Source: Acidobacteriota bacterium (GTDB lineage: Bacteria > Acidobacteriota > Holophagae > Thermotomaculales > Thermotomaculaceae). From it: a stretch of DNA of 64,000 bases. Both the position numbers and the translations under genes were made by a program. The notes below the pieces were generated by a model, which worked only from the letters and a program-made list of their open reading frames with translations, did no database searches and was not told where the DNA came from. The stretch covers positions 1 to 64,000 of the forward strand of contig JAADGL010000010.1 of the NCBI GenBank assembly GCA_013152385.1. Reading direction: 5' to 3'. Positions 58,341-64,000 of the stretch are shown piece after piece (position 1 is the first letter of the stretch; each line of letters begins with the position of its first letter).

Positions 58341-61022
58341 ATGTTTACACTGGCAACCATATCGTTTGTCATTCAGGTAACTGCTGTCCTTCTGGCATTT
58401 CATACCATTCGGATTACCGGACGAAGGACACCGTGGACTATTTTTTGTTTTGCCGTCCTGTTGATTGCCGTTCACCAGGGGATGGTGGTTCATCGTATGC
58501 GATTAATCGGAACTGTTATTCATACAACCTGGGGAATGGAATTACTCAACCTTGCTCTTTCCGGGCTGCTTTTGGCCGGTGTGATCTGGGGCCGTCCCCA
58601 TTTGAGAAAATTGATTCGAAACCGGGAACGGCTGGCCCATTCTGAAAAATTAAGAAAAGATCTCTTTGAACAATCACAGGATATGGCTTTCGTTCATTCT
58701 TTATCCAAAGACGGTTCTCTTTCACTTTTTCAGAATGTGAATGAACAGGCCTGCCGGATATTGGGATATTCCAGAGAAGAACTATATTCCATGACTCCGG
58801 AAGATATTACAGCCTCAACAATCAAAGCCGAGGATATCCGAATTCTGCAGGCAACCGGAAGAATGGTCTCTGAACACCGGTTCCGCACAAAAGACGGCCG
58901 TTTCATCCCCGTGGAAGTTACCGTCTATTATTTTGAACAGGACGGCCGTCCGCAGATGATGACGTTTGCAAGGGACATTTCAGAGTTGGTGAAAAGCCGG
59001 GAGGCTGCAAAAGAGGAAAACCGCCGCTGCCGGGAAATTTTGAATCTGACACCGGTTTCCATCTGGCATGAAGATTTTACGGAGGTAAAAAAATGGCTGA
59101 ACGAATTGAAGGGGGCGGGGATTGAAGACCTTCGCGGTTACCTGGCCGGGCATCCGGCTCTGATTCGGGAGGCTGCAGCCAGGGTAAAAATTATTTCAGT
59201 CAACGATGCGACACTTAAACTCTTCGGGGTGACAGACAGAGAGCAGCTGTTGGGCCGGCTGGACCGCCTGTTTACAGAAGAAAGTGATCTTGTTTTCATG
59301 GAGGAGCTTCTGGCGATCTGGGGCCGTAACAATCATTTTATTTCAGAGCTTTCCGTTCAAACGGTTTCCGGAGAAACAATCCCGGCAATTCTGGAATGGT
59401 ATGCGCCGACGGTGAACGGGGAACTTGCCTTGGAGCAGGTGATTGTCACATTGAGTAATATCGGAAAATTGAAGAAAGTGGAAGCGGAAAAAGAGCGGCT
59501 GTCCGCACTGATCGAACAGACGACGGAATCAATTATGATCACGGATTTGTCCGGAAACATTGTGTATGTAAATCGAGGATTTGAAAAGATAACCGGTTAT
59601 TCTGCCGCGGAGAGCCTGGGGCGGAATCCCCGCTTTTTAAAAAGCGGGAAAACCCCGGCCAATACATATAAGGATATGTGGGCTCACCTGTTCCGGGGAG
59701 AAAACTGGCGGGGCCGTTTGTATAATTTGAGGAAAAACGGTGAGCCGTATCTGGAAGAAGCACTGATTTTTCCCCTGAAAAGCCCCACCGGGCAGGTTAC
59801 CCATTATGCAGGGGTTAAAATGGATATTACGGAAAAACAGGAACTGGAGGAACAGCTTGCCCAGAGCCGGAAAATGGAAGCCATCGGAAAGCTGGCAGGT
59901 GGAATTGCCCATGATTTTAACAATATTCTGACCACCATTGTGGGGAACGCGGAAATGGGCGCGGTTAAAGCCCGGAAAGGAAGCGAATTTTACCGCCATT
60001 TTACTGAGATTCTGTCGTCAGGAAAGCGGGCGGCAAAATTAACCGGCCAGCTTCTTGCGTTCAGCCGTCGGCAAATGATTAAACCCGTCATTCTGAACCT
60101 CAACAGAGTGGTGAATGAATTGGATACCATGCTGCGGCGTCTGGTGAGTGCCGATATCCATTTTGAATTGAGAACGACCCGGGATATTCTTCCGATTCTT
60201 GCGGATGAGACACAAATCCAGCAAATACTGATGAATCTGGTTGTCAACGCCTATGATGCCATGGCCGGGCAGCCCCCGCCCCGGAACTTGAATATCAGCA
60301 CCGGAGAAGTTTTCGTGGATGAAAAGATGGCACACCGTTTTGAAGGGGTGTCTCCCGGAAACTTTGCATTGCTGGAAGTTTCGGACACCGGATGCGGTAT
60401 GAAAAAAGAAGTGATTCAACACATTTTCGAGCCGTTTTATACCACGAAACCAATGGGAAAGGGTACCGGCCTGGGGCTGGCTACCGTTTATGGAATTTTG
60501 AAACAGAACAAGGGAATAATTGATGTTAAATCTTCTCCGGGACTGGGGGCGACTTTCCGGATTTACTGGCCCATAGCAGAGGATGAAATTGAAATGAGCC
60601 AGCAACCGGAACCTTCGCAAAACCTGAAACCGGTTGGGAACGAAACGATTTTGATTGTTGAAGACAATGACGGTGTGCGCCGTTTTGCCGCAGGTGGCTT
60701 GAATCGGTTGGGATATCGGGTGATTTCGGTGGAAAACGGACGCAAGGCGGTTTCGCTGATTGAAGAGCAGGGTGAAACCGTTTCGCTGGTTTTTACCGAT
60801 ATGATTATGCCGGAAATGGGAGGAATGGAGTTGGCTGAAACGCTTCGGACGCGGTTTCCGGATATTCCTGTTCTCTTTTCCACCGGTTATACGGATGATT
60901 TTCTCAACGGGCGGGGGAACATACCGGATACTCTGATATATAAACCCTATACCATTGATGAAGTGGCCCGGCAGATTCGTTTCGTACTGGACCGACAATC
61001 TCAAAATAAAAAGAAATGTTAA
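58341..61022 (+). CDS. Hybrid PAS-sensor histidine kinase with C-terminal receiver
   Basis: The 893-residue protein has three N-terminal helices (about 2-24, 31-50, 64-84) and three PAS-type domains (about 110-220, 225-380, 385-505; the last has TDLSGNIVYVNRGFEKITGYSAAE). HisKA carries phospho-acceptor His524 in GGIAHDFNNIL. The HATPase has NLVVNAYDAM (N), DTGCGM (G1), FEPFYTTK (F) and GTGLGLATVYGI (G2). The C-terminal receiver has VEDND, the phospho-Asp in FTDMIMPEMGG and the Lys in YKPYT. The built-in receiver implies either a phosphorelay or autoregulation. No response regulator is adjacent, and the input signal is unknown. Confidence 0.93.
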   Translation: MFTLATISFVIQVTAVLLAFHTIRITGRRTPWTIFCFAVLLIAVHQGMVVHRMRLIGTVIHTTWGMELLNLALSGLLLAGVIWGRPHLRKLIRNRERLAHSEKLRKDLFEQSQDMAFVHSLSKDGSLSLFQNVNEQACRILGYSREELYSMTPEDITASTIKAEDIRILQATGRMVSEHRFRTKDGRFIPVEVTVYYFEQDGRPQMMTFARDISELVKSREAAKEENRRCREILNLTPVSIWHEDFTEVKKWLNELKGAGIEDLRGYLAGHPALIREAAARVKIISVNDATLKLFGVTDREQLLGRLDRLFTEESDLVFMEELLAIWGRNNHFISELSVQTVSGETIPAILEWYAPTVNGELALEQVIVTLSNIGKLKKVEAEKERLSALIEQTTESIMITDLSGNIVYVNRGFEKITGYSAAESLGRNPRFLKSGKTPANTYKDMWAHLFRGENWRGRLYNLRKNGEPYLEEALIFPLKSPTGQVTHYAGVKMDITEKQELEEQLAQSRKMEAIGKLAGGIAHDFNNILTTIVGNAEMGAVKARKGSEFYRHFTEILSSGKRAAKLTGQLLAFSRRQMIKPVILNLNRVVNELDTMLRRLVSADIHFELRTTRDILPILADETQIQQILMNLVVNAYDAMAGQPPPRNLNISTGEVFVDEKMAHRFEGVSPGNFALLEVSDTGCGMKKEVIQHIFEPFYTTKPMGKGTGLGLATVYGILKQNKGIIDVKSSPGLGATFRIYWPIAEDEIEMSQQPEPSQNLKPVGNETILIVEDNDGVRRFAAGGLNRLGYRVISVENGRKAVSLIEEQGETVSLVFTDMIMPEMGGMELAETLRTRFPDIPVLFSTGYTDDFLNGRGNIPDTLIYKPYTIDEVARQIRFVLDRQSQNKKKC

Positions 61023-61180
61023 AGTACGGCCTTTTTTCTTTCAGGGGGAACGGAAGGGTACGGGGGAGCGGAATCACCGCCGGGTAATCCGGAGAAAATG
61101 ATTTTAAACAGAAGTTTTTTTGTTGCCGAAGCGCTTTGTTGTTTGACAGACTGCCGTTTTTTCCGGGAAGATGTGAAAGT

Positions 61181-61213
61181 AAAAAAGGCGGGCGGTAACC
61201 GCCCGCCTTTTTT
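61181..61213. terminator. Strong bidirectional terminator
   Basis: A perfect 15-bp stem (AAAAAAGGCGGGCGG / CCGCCCGCCTTTTTT) with a TAA loop serves both the kinase gene and the convergent thioredoxin-like gene. The 150 bases between the kinase stop and this hairpin show nothing else. Confidence 0.92.
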
Positions 61214-61219
61214 GCTTTT

Positions 61220-61705
61220 TTACTTTTTCAGAACCTGCTGAACTTCTTTGATGAAACTTTCAGGTGTTTTGTTTTTCCCGGCACTTAAACGTCCGATCTC
61301 TGTTTTGCCGTCCGGTCTCAGAAATATATATGTGGGAACGCCGCGGACTCTGAATTCCCGGCCGAGTTGCTGATTCCGTGACTGAAAATTTTCCGGAACC
61401 TTGGTTTTGTCTCTGGGAAAGTCAATTGCCACCAGCACCAGATGGTCTTTGGCCCATTTGCAAAATGTATCTCCGGAAAAAACGGTTTTATCCATAAGTT
61501 TGCACCAGTAACACCAGTCTGATCCGGTAAACATGACCATGATGGGGAGCTTGTGCTCTTTTGCGTAGGTTTTTGCCGCTGAAAGATCCTGGGTCCATTT
61601 ACCCGGTTCTACTCCCTTTTTCAGTGCGTCCAGCGCATAGCCGGAACTGCTGATGCCAAGTGTTATGACCAATGCCAGTGCGATAACTTTCAACTGTTTT
61701 TTCAT
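61220..61705 (-). CDS. Secreted thioredoxin-like protein
   Basis: The 161-residue protein has a signal peptide (about residues 1-24, ending near GYA). The thioredoxin fold carries the redox motif CYWC (Cys65, Cys68) after FTGSDW and the cis-Pro loop GVPTYIFLRPDG (about 119-130). The SDWCxWCK pattern is typical of thioredoxin_7/DsbD-gamma-like periplasmic reductases. It likely reduces or isomerises disulfides, perhaps for the multihaem cytochromes encoded next to it, since haem attachment needs reduced CXXCH; this is inference. It is a single gene sharing a terminator with the kinase. Confidence 0.9.
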   Translation of the reverse strand: MKKQLKVIALALVITLGISSSGYALDALKKGVEPGKWTQDLSAAKTYAKEHKLPIMVMFTGSDWCYWCKLMDKTVFSGDTFCKWAKDHLVLVAIDFPRDKTKVPENFQSRNQQLGREFRVRGVPTYIFLRPDGKTEIGRLSAGKNKTPESFIKEVQQVLKK

Positions 61706-61948
61706 CCTTAATTTCTCCTTCGTGATTTCATTTGATTCGCGGAGCCTTCTGCCGCTCAGAGTGTGAAACGAAATAGCCGGCCTTTTGTTGCTGTAAAAAA
61801 TGCCGGAGCTACCGATTGAAACTACAACAGGCTTCCCTGAATTTCAAGATAATTCGTCAGCCGACGGGGGATTCATCAGGCGGACAAGCGGAATTTTAAC
61901 ATTCCTTTTATGTAAAGTCAACGGATTGTTTTAAAAAAATGAACTAAT

Positions 61949-61962
61949 TTGATCTGTGTCAA
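61949..61962. promoter_or_regulatory. FNR/CRP-family box upstream of the octahaem cytochrome
   Basis: TTGAT-CTGT-GTCAA matches the FNR consensus TTGAT-N4-ATCAA at nine of ten defined positions. A TAAAGT -10-like hexamer begins 23 bases after the box (61985-61990), the spacing expected for a class II activated promoter. The rest of the 358-base gap has no gene. Confidence 0.55.
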
Positions 61963-62063
61963 GTTGTTTTGTGAAATTTTATCATAAAGTATTGACGGAT
62001 GACTACAGGCTTTCATTTTTTTATTTACCAATGCGGATTATCCGTATGAAGGAGGGGAATTTT

Positions 62064-63395
62064 ATGAAACGAATGATCTGGTCTATTATTCTGGTTTGTA
62101 CCGCCGGGTATCTGGTGTTCGGGGCAACTCCGTCACCGAAAACAGTTGCGGGAAAATGTATGACCTGCCACAAAGACAAGTCGCCGGGTATATATAAACA
62201 GTGGTTTGCATCTGCCCACGCGCGGCACGATGTAACCTGCCTGGATTGTCATCAGGCAAAGAAAGGGGATGCAGATGCTTACATGCATTATGACGCGCGG
62301 ATTGCCACACTGGTAACGCCCATGGATTGCGGCCGTTGCCATGAAAAGGAAATGAAGGAAGTGGACGGGTCCCACCATGCCACCGCCGGATTGATCCTTG
62401 ATTCCAATGATGCATACCTGGCCCATGTGGCGGGGGGAAATCCTGTTGCCATTCAGGGATGCGAAAATTGCCATGGTTCCAGGATTAAGATTGATCCGAA
62501 ATCACCCAATCGTTTGTCACGGATGACTTGGCCCAACAGCGGGATCGGCCGTTTGAATCCGGACGGCTCCAAAGGTTCCTGTACACCCTGCCATACCCGC
62601 CACGCGTTTTCAAAGGCGCAGGCCCGTCAACCGGAGGCTTGTTCCAAATGCCACCTGGGTCCGGACCATCCGCAGAAAGAAATCTACGAGGAATCCAAAC
62701 ATGGGAATGCATATTACACGCACAAAGAAGACATGAATCTGAAAGCGGACCGTTGGGTGGTGGGACAGGATTATTTTGAAGCTCCCACCTGCGCCTCCTG
62801 CCACATGTCCGCCACCCGAAAACAAAAGGTGACCCACGATGTCGGTGCCCGGATTTCCTGGAACCTGAGGGCGCCCATTTCCAGGAAACAGAAAAACTGG
62901 CAACAGAAGCGCAAAAATATGAAGGATGTTTGCACAAACTGTCACGGGCAATCGTTCGCAGATGGCCATTATTACCAGTTGGATGCGACAGTTAAACTTT
63001 ATAATGAGAAGTTTGCGATTCCGGCCGCCCGAATTATGAAACTGATCAGAAACAAACATCTGCTGAAAAACCCGGCGGCTTTTTCCAACAAAATTGAGTG
63101 GACTTACTGGGAACTCTGGCACCATGAGGGGAGACGCGCCCGCCACGGTGCAGCCATGTTCGGCCCGGATTACACCTGGTGGCATGGATTTTATGAAATT
63201 GCTCAGCATTTTTATTTCAAATTTATTCCGGAAGCCCGGGAATTCAATGATCCGGAAGTCAATGCTGCCATTGACAAACTGTTGAAGAACGATCCGATGC
63301 ACCAATGGCTCCAGAAGCCGACAAATGATTTGAAAGCGGCGATCAAGAATGGAGAAATGCAGAAAATCTACCGGAAGATGTTTTCCGCCCAGTAA
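62064..63395 (+). CDS. Octahaem cytochrome c of the hydroxylamine oxidoreductase family
   Basis: The 443-residue protein has a signal peptide (about 1-20) and eight CXXCH motifs, starting at Cys 32, 59, 89, 133, 173, 193, 243 and 290. The stretch from KHGNAYYTHKED through APTCASCHMSA, THDVG, SWNLRAP, VCTNCH, LYNEKFA, ELWHHEGRRARHG and DYTWWHGFYE follows the C-terminal half of HAO-family enzymes closely. Members oxidise hydroxylamine or hydrazine or, in some anaerobes, reduce nitrite or hydroxylamine; direction depends on a tyrosine cross-link to the catalytic haem that I cannot place with certainty. Start 62064 has GGAGGGG upstream. A NapC-type gene follows 17 bases later and an FNR-like box precedes it. 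Confidence 0.92.
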   Translation: MKRMIWSIILVCTAGYLVFGATPSPKTVAGKCMTCHKDKSPGIYKQWFASAHARHDVTCLDCHQAKKGDADAYMHYDARIATLVTPMDCGRCHEKEMKEVDGSHHATAGLILDSNDAYLAHVAGGNPVAIQGCENCHGSRIKIDPKSPNRLSRMTWPNSGIGRLNPDGSKGSCTPCHTRHAFSKAQARQPEACSKCHLGPDHPQKEIYEESKHGNAYYTHKEDMNLKADRWVVGQDYFEAPTCASCHMSATRKQKVTHDVGARISWNLRAPISRKQKNWQQKRKNMKDVCTNCHGQSFADGHYYQLDATVKLYNEKFAIPAARIMKLIRNKHLLKNPAAFSNKIEWTYWELWHHEGRRARHGAAMFGPDYTWWHGFYEIAQHFYFKFIPEAREFNDPEVNAAIDKLLKNDPMHQWLQKPTNDLKAAIKNGEMQKIYRKMFSAQ

Positions 63396-63412
63396 TGGGA
63401 AGCGATTGAATC

Positions 63413-64000
63413 ATGTTTCGGAAGTATCGAAATTTTCTCCGGGGAATCTCAGTCAACCGGATCGGACAGGTGGGAGTTATATTGACAACTACCGCCTTTG
63501 TCGGTTTTCTGTTCTTTGAATTTCTCCGGTTGATCGGGGTGTTGGATAATGCCTACATCGGCTTGATTACCTACCTGTTTTTCCCTGCAATGTTTGTTGC
63601 GGGCCTTGTTCTGATGCCGCTTGCATGGTACCGGTACCGGAAACGGCAGGGAAAATCTACCCGGGAACTTCTGAATGAACGTTTTGACTCCGTGGATATT
63701 CGGGAGGGATTTTTCGGTTCCCGGGTTTTTCTGGTCATTCTCCTTCTAACGATGGTGAATGTGCTGTTCATTGCCGGTGTCGGTTTTCGGACTATGAAAT
63801 TTATGGACGAACCCAGATTCTGTGGAACCGCGTGCCATTCGGTGATGGGGCCGGAGTGGACGGCTTACCGGCAATCTCCCCACTCCAGGGTTAAATGTGT
63901 GGAATGCCATGTGGGACAAGGTGTGGACGCGGTGGTCAGTGCGAAGCTCAATGGTTTGCGCCAGATGGCACTGGCTATGCTCAGTAACTACCAGCGGCCC
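63413..64000 (+). CDS. NapC/NirT-type membrane cytochrome c (5' part, truncated by window end)
   Basis: The frame is open from ATG 63413 to the window edge (196 codons). It has hydrophobic segments at about 18-40, 47-70 and 106-126. The first haem site is the variant FCGTACH (CX3CH, about residue 138) and the second is CVECH (about 163), with SPHSRVKC between them. Unlike classical NrfH, there are extra N-terminal helices. Proteins of this kind pass electrons from menaquinol to periplasmic multihaem cytochromes. It starts 17 bases after the octahaem cytochrome, which is its likely partner. The remaining haem sites lie beyond the window. Confidence 0.88.
   Translation, partial: MFRKYRNFLRGISVNRIGQVGVILTTTAFVGFLFFEFLRLIGVLDNAYIGLITYLFFPAMFVAGLVLMPLAWYRYRKRQGKSTRELLNERFDSVDIREGFFGSRVFLVILLLTMVNVLFIAGVGFRTMKFMDEPRFCGTACHSVMGPEWTAYRQSPHSRVKCVECHVGQGVDAVVSAKLNGLRQMALAMLSNYQRP

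Noticed and set aside
61956-62063. N-terminal extension of the octahaem cytochrome
   Set aside because: It would bury the signal peptide; a strong GGAGGGG directly precedes ATG 62064.

Overview
The window looks like a chromosomal segment of a Gram-negative, probably anaerobic or facultatively respiring bacterium of moderate GC content. DUF5916 and tricorn-type secreted proteins, an LVIVD-repeat propeller protein, a bacterial XPB helicase, an F-ATPase c subunit made with a signal peptide, and an octahaem cytochrome next to a NapC-type cytochrome together suggest Acidobacteriota or a close relative (the Aminicenantes-like lineages come to mind). This placement is inference from gene content, because no rRNA is present. 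Most genes are single-copy housekeeping or envelope genes in short operons with overlapping stops and starts.

Layout. 0-2.2 kb: the tail of an unknown gene, then an F0-only ATP synthase cluster (atpZ-atpI-atpB-atpE) closed by a terminator. 2.2-6.5 kb: an AT-richer accessory stretch with small unknown proteins, an ATP-grasp protein, a SAM methyltransferase and several degenerate dispersed repeats. 6.5-16.3 kb (minus strand): envelope and secreted proteins (DUF5916 protein, DUF2207, LemA, a lipoprotein, a C69 dipeptidase and an RND pump). 16.4-18.6 kb: a cyclophilin lipoprotein and a DUF523 protein. 18.6-28.1 kb (minus): XPB helicase and its WYL-containing partner, a propeller protein, deoB, pyrimidine-nucleoside phosphorylase, DAHP synthase and an acyltransferase. 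28.2-45.5 kb (mostly plus): a DUF4870 protein, YidD, a DUF362 plus NapH/NapG-like Fe-S pair, the LVIVD protein, tRNA-Gly(CCC), PBP1A, oligoendopeptidase F, NadC, a tricorn protease (minus) and PilT. 45.5-51.9 kb: PhoU-like and Na/Pi transporter genes, a secreted unknown, a broken gene, then recA and a NhaC-type antiporter. 51.9-58.1 kb (minus): an isoprenoid and envelope-lipid operon (polyprenyl synthase-uppS-cdsA-dxr-rseP-ispG). 58.3-64 kb: a hybrid PAS histidine kinase, a secreted thioredoxin-like protein, an octahaem hydroxylamine-oxidoreductase-family cytochrome and the start of a NapC/NirT-type quinol-linked cytochrome.

How the parts fit. Sodium appears important: the c subunit carries a Na+-type ligand set, and Na/Pi and NhaC transporters lie nearby. 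The right edge encodes a likely nitrogen-oxide or hydroxylamine respiration module with an FNR-like operator in front of it. Observations most worth following are this cytochrome module, the XPB-WYL pair, the NapH-NapG fusion with an internal twin-arginine motif, the operator over the recA promoter, the nonsense-broken gene before recA, and the family of degenerate repeats in the accessory stretch. I did not find a clearly new multi-gene system such as a CRISPR array, a transposon with its transposase, or a biosynthetic cluster.
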